This document shows, one piece after another, positions 7,227 to 15,773 of a stretch of DNA of 31,493 bases (its first letter is position 1; each line of letters opens with the position of its first letter). The notes under the pieces were generated by a model. That model saw nothing but the letters and a program-made list of their open reading frames with translations. It did no database searches and was not told where the DNA came from. The stretch spans positions 1-31,493 of the forward strand of contig JAISEW010000173.1 in NCBI GenBank assembly GCA_031263945.1, in the 5' to 3' direction. Both the position numbers and the translations under genes were made by a program. The stretch is from Gracilibacteraceae bacterium (GTDB taxonomy: Bacteria; Bacillota; Desulfitobacteriia; Desulfitobacteriales; Syntrophobotulaceae).

Positions 7227-8395
7227 TCCGCTGCGAATTTTCCACCCTGCGGCGCGTTTTCTTCGTGTTTAGAGCCACCGGTGATATTGAAATTTTCCAC
7301 CACAAAAAGGTAGATGAGACAAGCGATACTGACGAGGCCGGCGCTGACGACGAATTCCATCCAGGAGGGGAAATACTGCCCGCCCGCCCGGTTCAGGTAT
7401 TCGCCCATGCCGGTCAGCACCACGTTGAAGCGGTTCATGACGACGCCGGCCACCGCGCAGAGCCCGTATAGTATCAGTCCGCCGCGTTTGGCGCAGGCGC
7501 CGGCGAAAAACAGCAGGAGCGGCACAACGCAGCCTATGCCGAGTTCCAGCAAGAACATATTGCTGGCGAACGTGCCGGCAAAAGCGCCCCCAATCTCTCC
7601 CGCCACGAACAGATCGCCGATTTTAGCGATGAAATATATCAGCATCGCGACGGCGGAAATTTTGACGAGACCTTTGAGGATGGGGATGGGAACCACATGG
7701 TTCGTCGCTTTTTGCGCCAGCGCCGTTTCCAGCACTATCATCGCCGGTCCGACAAAGAAAGACGAGACGAGAAAGAACGGCGGCAGCAAGGGCGACCACC
7801 AGAGCGGATCCAGTTTGCCGATCATCTCGTAGTACAGCCCGCCCAGCGACGACTGGTGCAAGGTCGGCAGCGTGATGCCGATAACGAGCAGGACCGGCAT
7901 TATCCGTTTGAGTACTTTATGAGCGCCTTTGAAAACTTTTTCCGTCGCTATCTCGCCGAATTCCAGCACCTGGATCAGCGTGTACATGGATATGCACCAA
8001 AAAACCTCGAAAAGCACGCTGTGATGCCCCCAGGAAATAAACGGCTCATAAAAATTGAACCACTGCCCCACTTCTATCAGGAGGCCCAGGACGACGATGA
8101 CGTAGCCGAGCAGCGAGGTGAGCATGGCGCTGCGCGCGATCGGGTAAAACTTATCGCGGCGCAATACATAAACGATGAGCGCCGCTCCGTAGCCGCCGCC
8201 GGCCAGGGCCACGCCGATCAGCACGTCGAACGAGATCCAGAAGCCCCACGGCCATTGGTCATTCAGGTTCGTAGTCGCGCCCAGTCCGAGGATGAGGCGC
8301 ACGACTATGATGGCAAGAGCGCACAGGGCGACGAGGATAAATATCCCGCGTACCGGCGTCATTTTGAAAGTCCATCTTTTGCGAACGGTCTCCAT
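7223..8395 (-). CDS. HybB/NrfD-type membrane subunit of the hydrogenase complex
   Basis: A 390-residue integral membrane protein with about ten hydrophobic helices. The segment LPTLHQSSLGGLYYEM followed by DPLWWSPLLPPFFLVSSFF is characteristic of HybB, the NrfD-like subunit that passes electrons between an external hydrogenase and the quinone pool. The N-terminal PWGFWISFDVLIGVALAGGG is the usual first NrfD motif. The start ATG at 8395 has AGGAGG upstream. It lies 26 bp after the ferredoxin subunit gene, so hydrogenase, ferredoxin subunit and this protein form one three-gene operon. NrfD-type subunits carry no cofactor of their own and take electrons from the FeS partner. Quinone reduction here is inferred from the family. 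Confidence 0.9.
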   Translation of the reverse strand: METVRKRWTFKMTPVRGIFILVALCALAIIVVRLILGLGATTNLNDQWPWGFWISFDVLIGVALAGGGYGAALIVYVLRRDKFYPIARSAMLTSLLGYVIVVLGLLIEVGQWFNFYEPFISWGHHSVLFEVFWCISMYTLIQVLEFGEIATEKVFKGAHKVLKRIMPVLLVIGITLPTLHQSSLGGLYYEMIGKLDPLWWSPLLPPFFLVSSFFVGPAMIVLETALAQKATNHVVPIPILKGLVKISAVAMLIYFIAKIGDLFVAGEIGGAFAGTFASNMFLLELGIGCVVPLLLFFAGACAKRGGLILYGLCAVAGVVMNRFNVVLTGMGEYLNRAGGQYFPSWMEFVVSAGLVSIACLIYLFVVENFNITGGSKHEENAPQGGKFAAE

Positions 8396-8421
8396 AAAAA
8401 AACATCCCTCCTTTTTACTGT

Positions 8422-9222
8422 TTAATCAAGATGGTCTTTCCCTTTATTATTGTAAATATAAAGGCCGGCCAGCACGGCGGCCCAACCGATCCCGACGACG
8501 GGAGTCGCGGCCATATACGATTTCGTGTAAGAAGGCAGCGGTTTCGTCGTCACGTCCGTGCGGAAACGCATCGCCGCAAACGGGACGTCGGATATATAAA
8601 ACCAGCTTGTGCCGCCGGCTTCCCGCTCGCCGAATACATGGTCGATATACCCGTTCTCGGCGATCCGTCTTTTCGCCTCCGCGAGCACCTGGTCTTTCTC
8701 CCCGTAAAACAGAGCGCCTGTCGGACAGACGGAAACGCAGGCCGGCGCTTCGCCCTGAGCGACGCGGGGCGCGCACATCTGACATTTGCGGCAGCCGGGG
8801 ATAGCTTTGCCCCACTCATATTTGATGATGTCAAACGGGCAGGCCAGCATACAGTAGCGGCAGCCCACACATAGGCTCTGGTCATAGATCACCGGGCCTT
8901 CTGGCATTTTTTGGAAAGCCTTGGAAAAACAGGCCGAGACGCAGGCCGGGTCGTCGCAATGAAAACATTGGTTTTTGACGAAACGAATAGTGCGCGCCCC
9001 GTCTTTTTCCGGGTTATATTGGGTGATCGACGTCCAGTCCTCCGGCCAGAGGCCCTTATTCGGCTCGACCGCTCTGTCTTCCGGCGTCAGATATTTGCGT
9101 TCCGCCTCCCATTCGAGGCCGTTATATAACTTACAGGCCACGCTGCAGCTTTCGCAGCCGATACAGCGCGGTATATCCACGAGCGCGCCGAAGGTTTTGC
9201 CCGCGGTCAGTTCATTTGCCAT
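8422..9222 (-). CDS. Four-cluster [4Fe-4S] ferredoxin subunit with C-terminal membrane anchor
   Basis: A 266-residue electron-transfer protein of the HybA/DmsB/NrfC type. Sixteen cysteines are arranged in four motifs: CIGCESCSVACK near residue 20, CFHCDDPACVSAC near 90, CVGCRYCMLACP near 118, and CRKCQMC...CVSVCP near 143-168. A hydrophobic segment near 242-258 (VVGIGWAAVLAGLYIY) gives a single C-terminal anchor, as in HybA. It has no Tat or Sec signal of its own, so export would have to be together with the Tat-bearing hydrogenase. It is 14 bp from the hydrogenase stop and has AGGGGGTG as ribosome binding site. Expected to carry electrons from the catalytic subunit to the HybB-like protein. 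Confidence 0.92.
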   Translation of the reverse strand: MANELTAGKTFGALVDIPRCIGCESCSVACKLYNGLEWEAERKYLTPEDRAVEPNKGLWPEDWTSITQYNPEKDGARTIRFVKNQCFHCDDPACVSACFSKAFQKMPEGPVIYDQSLCVGCRYCMLACPFDIIKYEWGKAIPGCRKCQMCAPRVAQGEAPACVSVCPTGALFYGEKDQVLAEAKRRIAENGYIDHVFGEREAGGTSWFYISDVPFAAMRFRTDVTTKPLPSYTKSYMAATPVVGIGWAAVLAGLYIYNNKGKDHLD

Positions 9223-9236
9223 ATTTCAGCACCCCC

Positions 9237-10835
9237 TTAAATCAAAGTAGGTTCCTGTATTCTTTTCACAGTCAATTTATCCGCCCGGGAAGTATACGAA
9301 GTATGCAGCAAAAATTCCGCCAGCTCACTGCCCGGTTCCTCAAGATAATTATCGTACAGGGCGATGATGGCCGGGTTGTCGTGGCTGTTGCGCAATTTGG
9401 CCTCCCGGTCGATCTGATACAGCGCCGCCGTGCGCTCGGTCCGCACTTCATCACTGGGCGGCGAGGAGGAGCGGGGCTGGCCGCCGCCGTACTGGCAGCC
9501 GCTCGGGCAGGCCATGACCTCGATAAAAGCGTAGGAGCGGTCGCCGGCCCGCACTCTGTCCATCACCGCGCGGGCGTTGGCCAGACCGGACACGACGCAG
9601 ACTTTCACCTCCCCGGCGCCGGGAATATTGACCGCCGCTTCCTTGACGCCGTCAAGCCCGCGAACGTTCGTAAGCTCCCATAAACCGGGCGGCGGCTGCT
9701 CCCCGGTGATCAGATAATAGGCGGAACGCACGGCCGCCTCCATCACGCCGCCCGTCGCGCCAAATATAGCGCCGGCGCCCGTGTATTCCCCCATGATCTT
9801 ATCGCAATCCACTTCGGTCAGGTCGTTGAAATTTATGCCCCGCCTTTTGATCAGGCGCGCGAGTTCGCGCACCGTCAGCACGACGTCCACGTCCGGCGAA
9901 ATATCAGGGTCGCCCTTCAGCCGGCTGGCCGAGTTCATCTCCGGCCGCGCCGCTTCAAATTTTTTCGCCGTGCAGGGCATTATAGAAACGGAAAAAATCT
10001 TCCGCGGATCAATCCCGTTGATTTCGGCATAATAAGTTTTGTAAAGCGGTCCTGTCATCTGTTGGGGAGATTTAGCCGAAGAAAGATGCTCGATCAGATC
10101 CGGATAGTAATATTCCACAAATTTCACCCAGCCCGGACAGCAGGACGTGAACTGGGGCAGCGTATTGTTTTCATGCCCGTCGTGCTCGTTCACGCCCAGC
10201 ACGCGGCGCACAAGCTCCGAGCCTTCCTCCATGATCGTGAGGTCGGCGGAAAAATTCGTGTCAAACACGGCGTCAAAACCCAATTCATACAAAGCGGCGT
10301 ATTGCAGCCTCTCCACGTTCCGGCCGACGGGAAAACCGAATTCCTCGCCAAGACCGACGCGGGTGGACGGCGCCATCTGCACGACGACGAACTTATCCGG
10401 GTCGTCGATGGCTCTGAGCACTTTGTCCGTCTCATCCACTTCCGTGATGGCCCCCGACGGGCACCAATGCGTACATTGCCCGCAATGGATACATATGATC
10501 TCTTCCTTGAACGGCAGCTCATAATTGTCAAACACGCTTTGGACATTCTTGCAAACTTCGACGCATTGCCCGCAAAGTATGCATTTTTCACTATCCCGGG
10601 TGATAGACGGGTTATCCGGCGCGATGGCCACGCGGCCGCGCACCTGCACCGGCCAGCCGGCCGGCACGTTGTACTGGCTCGGCATCCATCCCTGCGCACC
10701 GGCCGCCCGGTCGGAGGGAGCCGTTTCGCCGCATCCGGCCATTCCCAGCGTCGCTCCCAGAGCGCCCGCCCCTCCGACCAGTTTCAGGAAAGAGCGCCGG
10801 CTCAATTTATGAGTAGGTCCGTCTTTACTTGCCAT
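9237..10835 (-). CDS. hydA: Tat-exported [FeFe]-hydrogenase catalytic subunit
   Basis: A 532-residue iron-only hydrogenase. A Tat signal LSRRSFLKLVGG starts near residue 11 and ends in LGMAGC (Cys35), which could be a lipidation site although Met at -3 is not canonical. Two [4Fe-4S] sites follow (Cys85/88/91/95 and Cys115/118/121/125). All three H-cluster motifs are intact: TSCCPGW (230-236), MPCTAKKFE (286-294) and EVMACPSGCQYGGGQP (439-454). The C-terminus carries the small-subunit-like domain (REAKLRNSH, LLHTSYTSR) fused in one chain. I chose ATG 10835 because GGAGG lies 7 bp upstream and the signal starts at once; a start at 11039 would add 68 implausible residues. Outside the membrane with HybB-type partners it most likely oxidises H2. 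No HydEFG maturases are in the window. Confidence 0.93.
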   Translation of the reverse strand: MASKDGPTHKLSRRSFLKLVGGAGALGATLGMAGCGETAPSDRAAGAQGWMPSQYNVPAGWPVQVRGRVAIAPDNPSITRDSEKCILCGQCVEVCKNVQSVFDNYELPFKEEIICIHCGQCTHWCPSGAITEVDETDKVLRAIDDPDKFVVVQMAPSTRVGLGEEFGFPVGRNVERLQYAALYELGFDAVFDTNFSADLTIMEEGSELVRRVLGVNEHDGHENNTLPQFTSCCPGWVKFVEYYYPDLIEHLSSAKSPQQMTGPLYKTYYAEINGIDPRKIFSVSIMPCTAKKFEAARPEMNSASRLKGDPDISPDVDVVLTVRELARLIKRRGINFNDLTEVDCDKIMGEYTGAGAIFGATGGVMEAAVRSAYYLITGEQPPPGLWELTNVRGLDGVKEAAVNIPGAGEVKVCVVSGLANARAVMDRVRAGDRSYAFIEVMACPSGCQYGGGQPRSSSPPSDEVRTERTAALYQIDREAKLRNSHDNPAIIALYDNYLEEPGSELAEFLLHTSYTSRADKLTVKRIQEPTLI

Positions 10836-11186
10836 GCTGATACCTCCATGAAATTGCTGATCTAATTGTAACACAGAACGCGGTAAAAAAGCAATTTTTC
10901 CGGCAAAGTTATTTTTTCTGAAACGAAAAATCGCAAAAATATGGAAAACGCTGACTTGTATGTAAATTCTCTTATTCGACATGCCGGGCGCGGCGGTTTT
11001 AAGACGTTTCCCCGCCGCATATAGCGAGTAAATACACATTCCCCCGGTGATTTCGACATTATTCCCGCGACATCATTCAGCAATATTCGACGAATTCGCT
11101 TGTTTGCGCAAATATTCACAAACGACCCTGTTGTTTTTCCGGTTTAGCCGCAAATTTACCGCCGGAGGAACGAACGGGAAGAAACG
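10836..11186. promoter_or_regulatory. 351-bp control region between the PucR-type regulator and the hydrogenase operon
   Basis: No convincing gene is present. It contains the hydrogenase promoter (10865-10894). TTCGAC occurs three times (10975-10980, 11052-11057, 11086-11091). AATATTCG is at 11082-11089 running into the palindrome CGAATTCG (11091-11098), and there is a palindrome TTTGCGCAAA (11103-11112). No terminator hairpin for the regulator gene is visible, so some read-through from the upstream operon is possible. The motifs are candidate operator sites for the neighbouring regulator. Confidence 0.5.
10865..10894 (-). promoter_or_regulatory. Promoter of the hydrogenase operon
   Basis: Minus-strand TTGCTT (10889-10894), an 18-bp spacer, and TACAAT (10865-10870), about 18 bp ahead of the GGAGG ribosome binding site. 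It would drive hydrogenase, ferredoxin subunit, HybB-like and, by coupling, BceAB-like genes. Confidence 0.6.
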
Positions 11187-12737
11187 TCACCATCCGCCTT
11201 TCTGATATTCCAGCAGCTTGAAATACAGCTGTATTTTCAAACGCTCATCGCCGTTATTCAGGTCCACCGGCGTCAGCTCCTTGATCTTGTTGATCCGGTA
11301 GAGCAGCGTGTTGCGGTGAACGTCGAGCGCCTTGGCCGCCTCCGCCGAATTGTCTGTATAACGAAGCCATTTGTCGAGCGTCTCCACCAACTGGGTTTTA
11401 TGCTTCAGGTCATATTCCCGCAGACAGGCCACCGCCGCGGGACAATATTCCTCGATATTATCGTGCCGGACGAGGTTTTTGGCGGCGTAGAAAATCATCA
11501 TGTCGGCGTAGTGAAAAACCCCGCGGCCGCGGGAAACGAACGCCCCGGTCTCTACCGCCCGCAGCGCCTGGCGGTAATGGCGCGTCACGTCCATGATCTC
11601 GAAGAACGGATTGCTGAAACCGGCTGACAGACCGTTACTCCGAAAATAATCATTTAACAGGGACATCTCTTTGCCGCGAAAGATCCCGCTGTCAGGGCGG
11701 CTTATCAGGACGGTCAGGTTTTGCTCGAAGAATGTCCAGCGGCAATCAGGGACGATTTGGCGGATCTGCGCCCCGATTTGCCGGATTTTATTGCCGAACA
11801 GTTTTTCCCGATGATCGATGATCACGACGGCCTGGAACCAATTGGAAAGTTTCCAGTTTAAATACTTGCTGCGCTGCTCGACGGATTTAAGGCTTTTGAC
11901 CTTGCCGCTCAAAAGATCGGTCAAAAAATAGTTGAACATCACGCCTTTATTCGTCTCGAAGAAATCATTCTTTTCGATGGCTATTGACAAAATTTCGCTC
12001 AAATGGTTGAGCAGTTTATGATCGGTATCTTTAAAAGGACGGCAATAATCGACGATCGCGATATCGGCGACCACAACGCCCTCGATCCGCACGGAGCGAA
12101 ACATCCATGTCTCGTCTGTCCGGGGTTTTTTATCAACGATGGTCTTATCGCTTTGGTGGGCTTTTTCAAAAATCATCGACCGCTTGAGGGCTTGCATAAT
12201 GGTTTCATGAATACAGCCCAATTCCTTTTGTTCTTCCATCGCGGCGTCCGCGAAAACCGTTTCCCGCGTATGGGCGAGATGCTGAAAAGCCGTATCGCTG
12301 ACGAAGATCGGATTCCCGAAGATATCGGACGCGACGTCTATCAAATACTGCAATCCCCTGTTGGAGTGAAGCGCGGCAAAAAGCCGGCGTTTTCCGCTGA
12401 CGATAACGGCTTCGTCCAGCATGATCTCGCCGACTTTTTTAAGCAGATCCTCCCGCGCGGCGCCGGCCGGCGCCAGATAGATATTCCTTTCCGCGCCGCC
12501 GCGCAAATACGCCGCCGGCAGCGGGACGTCCTCAACGCAAATCAAGTTGCACGGCGAATCCGTATCCGGCTCCGCCGCGAGCTGCGAAACGCAGCCAACA
12601 TAGAGACAGGCGGGAAAGAACTGTTTCTGACCGGGACTGACGACGCTGTAAGTGTGGATCAAGGCGGCGTTTTTTCCTTCGGTCATTAGCCTGGGTTGAA
12701 ATGCCTGGAGTTTGGCTATGATTTCTCTGATTTCCAC
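11187..12737 (-). CDS. PucR/CdaR-family transcriptional regulator
   Basis: A 516-residue regulator. The C-terminus has the PucR-type helix-turn-helix with the signature LDVHRNTLLYRINKIKEL, about 40 residues from the end. The central part (FGNPIFVSDTAFQHLAHT) looks like the GAF-like sensor seen in many PucR relatives, and HYRQALRAVETGAF is the usual conserved stretch before the HTH. Such proteins usually activate catabolic operons in response to a small metabolite. I chose GTG 12737, because AGAGGG lies 8 bp upstream and the protein then opens cleanly; an in-frame start at 12815 would overlap the upstream gene by 29 nt. It sits between the ETF/flavoprotein genes and the hydrogenase genes and is a plausible controller of both. 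Ligand unknown. Confidence 0.85.
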   Translation of the reverse strand: MEIREIIAKLQAFQPRLMTEGKNAALIHTYSVVSPGQKQFFPACLYVGCVSQLAAEPDTDSPCNLICVEDVPLPAAYLRGGAERNIYLAPAGAAREDLLKKVGEIMLDEAVIVSGKRRLFAALHSNRGLQYLIDVASDIFGNPIFVSDTAFQHLAHTRETVFADAAMEEQKELGCIHETIMQALKRSMIFEKAHQSDKTIVDKKPRTDETWMFRSVRIEGVVVADIAIVDYCRPFKDTDHKLLNHLSEILSIAIEKNDFFETNKGVMFNYFLTDLLSGKVKSLKSVEQRSKYLNWKLSNWFQAVVIIDHREKLFGNKIRQIGAQIRQIVPDCRWTFFEQNLTVLISRPDSGIFRGKEMSLLNDYFRSNGLSAGFSNPFFEIMDVTRHYRQALRAVETGAFVSRGRGVFHYADMMIFYAAKNLVRHDNIEEYCPAAVACLREYDLKHKTQLVETLDKWLRYTDNSAEAAKALDVHRNTLLYRINKIKELTPVDLNNGDERLKIQLYFKLLEYQKGGW

Positions 12738-12786
12738 AACGCTTTCCCTCTGATGTTTACGCGCCTTTCCGGGATCCGTCCGTTTT

Positions 12787-13290
12787 CTAAGCTTCACTCC
12801 GCCGGGTCGGGTCAAACCCGCTGATGCCGACGGCCATTTTCCGCAGCGGGATCAAAAGGATAACGACCAGCGCCATGGCCAGCGGAAGAATAAGCGGAAT
12901 AAAGCTGAGAAAGAAGCCTATTACGCCGGCCATGCCGGCAGTCAGGAAATTGTTTATGAAGGAGCAGACAAAAAGAATTGAAACAGCGTAGACCAAACCC
13001 AATTCAATACTGAGGATGATATGCGCCCAGAGCTTATTCCTGACGCGCAGCGCGCCTAAAAGACTGGCGCCCCAGGAAAAGGCCGGTATGAGATCCGCCA
13101 GAGTGTAAGCGACAACGAAACTGGAGATAAACATCTGCAGATACGCCGGCGGAGTGAGGACCCGTATATCCTCCATTCCCGGCTGCCGCTGTATAACGGA
13201 CAGTATCAAAAAAGAGATCGCCAAACATAACGCGGTATTCATGCTAATATTCATAATGCGGCCGAAACCGGCCGGTCCTTTAAATACCAC
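12787..13290 (-). CDS. Small integral membrane protein, about four helices
   Basis: A 167-residue hydrophobic protein with about four membrane segments (near residues 16-32, 48-68, 85-108 and 120-150) and a basic C-terminal tail. I do not recognise the family. The start is GTG 13290 with AGGAGG 5 bp upstream (13296-13301), a strong site. It lies 33 bp after the flavoprotein gene and 49 bp before the regulator, within the same operon. Possible roles are substrate transport or a membrane partner for the flavoprotein, but nothing in the sequence decides this. No cysteine cluster, heme-binding CxxCH or signal cleavage site is visible. Confidence 0.7.
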   Translation of the reverse strand: MVFKGPAGFGRIMNISMNTALCLAISFLILSVIQRQPGMEDIRVLTPPAYLQMFISSFVVAYTLADLIPAFSWGASLLGALRVRNKLWAHIILSIELGLVYAVSILFVCSFINNFLTAGMAGVIGFFLSFIPLILPLAMALVVILLIPLRKMAVGISGFDPTRRSEA

Positions 13291-13323
13291 TGCCGCCTCC
13301 TATTCTTTCAGGGCGCCGCTTTT

Positions 13324-14805
13324 TCAGGCGCTCCCCAGCACGGTGATGATATGCCGGGCGGCGACCCGGCCGGACGTATGAGCGAATCCGTTGGTGGCGC
13401 CCGGTATATCCAGAGCGTAGGCGTCGCCGTACAGACCGGAAGCGTCGTTGCCTACCGCGTACAAACCCGGAATAGGCCGGTAATCGTTATCGGTGACTTG
13501 CAGATTGCCGTTGACCCTGAGATTTGAGCATGTATTCAGCACGGCCACGCACACATTGACCGCGTAGAATGGCGGTTTTCGCACCGGCTTCAAATAGCGG
13601 GCCGGTTTGTAAAAATCCGCGTCATGCCCCTGGTCGCAGAATTGGTTGTAACGTTTTACCGTTTCCGCAAAAACCTGAGGGTCGATACCGATTTTTTCCG
13701 CTAATTGCTCAAGAGTATTCGCCGTCCACGCCGTGGTTCCTTTTTCCACATCGCGCTCCAATTCGTCGCGCAGCCCTGTCATCTTGCTCTTATAAGGGAC
13801 AAAATCGCCCAAAGCGATGAGCGAGCCTTCGGTTTCCAGGTAAGCGATCATATCCTCGTCAAGAATGCCAAAACTGTCCGTGCGCGGCTGCCGCGCCAAA
13901 GTCATGCCGCAGTTGGCGAAACTCAAAGCGAGTTCCTCGGAGGCAAAACGCCGGGCGTATCTGTTCACCCACAGCCAGGGATGGAAGCCGGCGGCGCCGG
14001 ACTGAGAGGAAGCGAGCTTGCCCCGCCCGGTGTAGCCCATCTGCGCCACGCCCAGGTTAAAGGTGGCCGCCCCGACTTCCAGCCCCATCAATAACCCGTC
14101 GCCTGTATTCTGCGTGGGCACGGGCGGGCTTTCAAAATGGGCGTTTGCCCCAAGTATGGTGTGTTTTTCCAATAGATCCAGATTGTTACCGTGCCCGCCG
14201 GTGGCTAAAACCACCGCCTTTCCGCCGATACTCAGCTTGTTGTTTTCGCTGTCGGCAGCGGCGACGCCTATCACCTTGCCGTCTTTGACGATCAGGTGTT
14301 CGGCCTTTGTCGAAGTGAAGACGTCCACATTGAGGGCCTGAAGGGCTTTCAGGAGAACTTCCTGACAGTAGGCGCCCAATCCGTCAGGGCGGTGGAAAGA
14401 GATCAATTCATCCGGCTGATCCATGGCGTAAGCCAGAACGTCCGAATACACCACGCCCAATGATTTGAAAATATCTATGGTTTCAGCGGCGTTATCGACG
14501 AACATCCGGACGACATCCGGGTTGGCCCGGTGGTGGCTGTAGTCCATGAAACGGCGGAACCCTTCTTCTTTGCTGGGAAAATGGCGGCCTTCTTCCTTGG
14601 GCACGCCGCGGGCCTTCTGCTCGCTCGACTCAAAGGCGGCCTGACCCTCCGCGAACGACGAAGTGCCGCCGGTCTCGGGCATCTTTTCCAAAACGGCCAC
14701 GCTCAACCCGGCTTGGGCGGCGGTCAGGGCGGCCGACTTGCCTGATCCTCCGGAACCGACTACCACTACGTCATATTCGGTATCAAAATTGTTTCCTGCG
14801 GACAT
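13324..14805 (-). CDS. FAD-dependent oxidoreductase (fumarate reductase / 3-ketosteroid dehydrogenase-like flavoprotein)
   Basis: A 493-residue flavoprotein of the FAD_binding_2 family. An N-terminal dinucleotide fold VVVVGSGGSGKSAALTAAQAG (first 20 residues of it near 14-33) is followed by EKMPETGGTSSF. The C-terminal FAD loop reads GLYAVGNDASGLYGDAY and then GATNGFAHTSGRVAARHI, which resembles urocanate/fumarate reductases and ketosteroid dehydrogenases. It has no Tat or Sec signal, no FMN-attachment domain and no heme domain, so it should be soluble and cytoplasmic. It therefore needs an external electron carrier, which the adjacent EtfBA could provide. Such enzymes reduce or oxidise an activated C=C bond; the substrate is not evident. 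GGGAGG precedes the ATG at 14805. Confidence 0.88.
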   Translation of the reverse strand: MSAGNNFDTEYDVVVVGSGGSGKSAALTAAQAGLSVAVLEKMPETGGTSSFAEGQAAFESSEQKARGVPKEEGRHFPSKEEGFRRFMDYSHHRANPDVVRMFVDNAAETIDIFKSLGVVYSDVLAYAMDQPDELISFHRPDGLGAYCQEVLLKALQALNVDVFTSTKAEHLIVKDGKVIGVAAADSENNKLSIGGKAVVLATGGHGNNLDLLEKHTILGANAHFESPPVPTQNTGDGLLMGLEVGAATFNLGVAQMGYTGRGKLASSQSGAAGFHPWLWVNRYARRFASEELALSFANCGMTLARQPRTDSFGILDEDMIAYLETEGSLIALGDFVPYKSKMTGLRDELERDVEKGTTAWTANTLEQLAEKIGIDPQVFAETVKRYNQFCDQGHDADFYKPARYLKPVRKPPFYAVNVCVAVLNTCSNLRVNGNLQVTDNDYRPIPGLYAVGNDASGLYGDAYALDIPGATNGFAHTSGRVAARHIITVLGSA

Positions 14806-14837
14806 AGAGTTTTCCTCCCTTATACAGTTATTTACAG

Positions 14838-15773
14838 TTATTCATTTACCGCGTCGATCAGCGCGGGGAGAATTTCGGCAAGATCGCCTTCGATGCCATA
14901 GTGGCATCGGTTAAAAACAGGGGCTTCCGGATCGTTATTGACGGCGGCGACGATTCTGGCGTCACGGACGCCGGACATATGCTGCGGCTGGCCGGAAATG
15001 CCCAGGGCGAGATATAGCTGTGGGGCAATGCGGTTGGAAGATATGCCGATCACCCGTGACTCGCCGAACCACTCCAGGTCGTCGCTGACCGGCAGCGAGC
15101 AGGCCAATACCGCGTCCAGAGCGGCGGCCAAAGATTCCGCCCAGGCCAGCCGCTCGCGTTTGCGCACCCCCAGGCCGACGCCAATGACGCGCGCGGCCGC
15201 GCGCAAGCCGGATTCCTCCGGCGCGCCGTCGTCAGCGCCCGGCGCCAGGCGCAGGGCAGCCGCGAATTTATCCTCGCCGGCGGCGGGACGCATCTCTGTT
15301 ACGGGGGCCGCCGGACCTGTATAAGTGATGTCGGCGGCATCGAAAACGGCGGCCAGCAGGCCTTGACTTCCAATTGTTTCCAGCGCCTTGCCCTGCGCCG
15401 CCGGGCGGACGGCCAGCACCAGATCCCCTTCCGCGCGCAGCTGCGTGACGGCGCCGGCGGCCGGCGCGCCTAAGGCGAAAGCCGCCGCGGCCCATAGCAC
15501 GCGCGAAGCGGCGTCCGGCAAAGACAGGATCACCCGCGGCGCGGCGGCGGCGATATCGCGGGCGACGGCCGGGGCCAAGGTCTCGGGCGGCGACCCCTGA
15601 GACGGGGCGAACCACCTGACCTCGTCCGGGCCGGCGGCGGCGGCCTTGTCGGCCAAGGCCCGGCCGCCGGCGGCGACCGCGGTTATTTTGCCTCCCAAAG
15701 AACGGGCCGCGGCGATCATCCCGGCTATCGGCCCGGTATCCGCGGCGATCACCCAGCAGTCATTGCCGCTCAA
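14838..15773 (-). CDS. etfA: Electron transfer flavoprotein, alpha subunit (FixB-like)
   Basis: A 311-residue EtfA/FixB. The C-terminal FAD domain shows the conserved order RVIGISSNRIAPQLYLALGI, SGQPQHMSGV and NNDPEAPVFNRCHYGIEGDL, which binds the FAD that shuttles between partners. The N-terminal domain is the usual alanine-rich alpha/beta fold. I chose TTG 15773: AGGAGG lies just upstream and the TTG overlaps the etfB stop (TTGA), the typical tight etfBA coupling. An ORF start at 15884 would add 37 arginine-rich residues that are only the shadow of etfB. It should pair with the EtfB upstream in the operon. No FixC/FixX or acyl-CoA dehydrogenase is adjacent, so the flavoprotein that follows is the likely partner (inference). 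Confidence 0.9.
   Translation of the reverse strand: MSGNDCWVIAADTGPIAGMIAAARSLGGKITAVAAGGRALADKAAAAGPDEVRWFAPSQGSPPETLAPAVARDIAAAAPRVILSLPDAASRVLWAAAAFALGAPAAGAVTQLRAEGDLVLAVRPAAQGKALETIGSQGLLAAVFDAADITYTGPAAPVTEMRPAAGEDKFAAALRLAPGADDGAPEESGLRAAARVIGVGLGVRKRERLAWAESLAAALDAVLACSLPVSDDLEWFGESRVIGISSNRIAPQLYLALGISGQPQHMSGVRDARIVAAVNNDPEAPVFNRCHYGIEGDLAEILPALIDAVNE

Noticed and set aside
10062..10865. Long plus-strand reading frame opposite the hydrogenase gene
   Set aside because: It is the mirror of a gene with intact H-cluster motifs, and its translation is rich in H, R and D with no recognisable domain. The same holds for frames at 7697-8425, 12003-12689, 16554-17606, 21203-22426 and 22447-23316.
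10836..11039. 68-residue N-terminal extension of the hydrogenase
   Set aside because: It would bury the Tat signal and cross the promoter; the ATG at 10835 has a good ribosome binding site.
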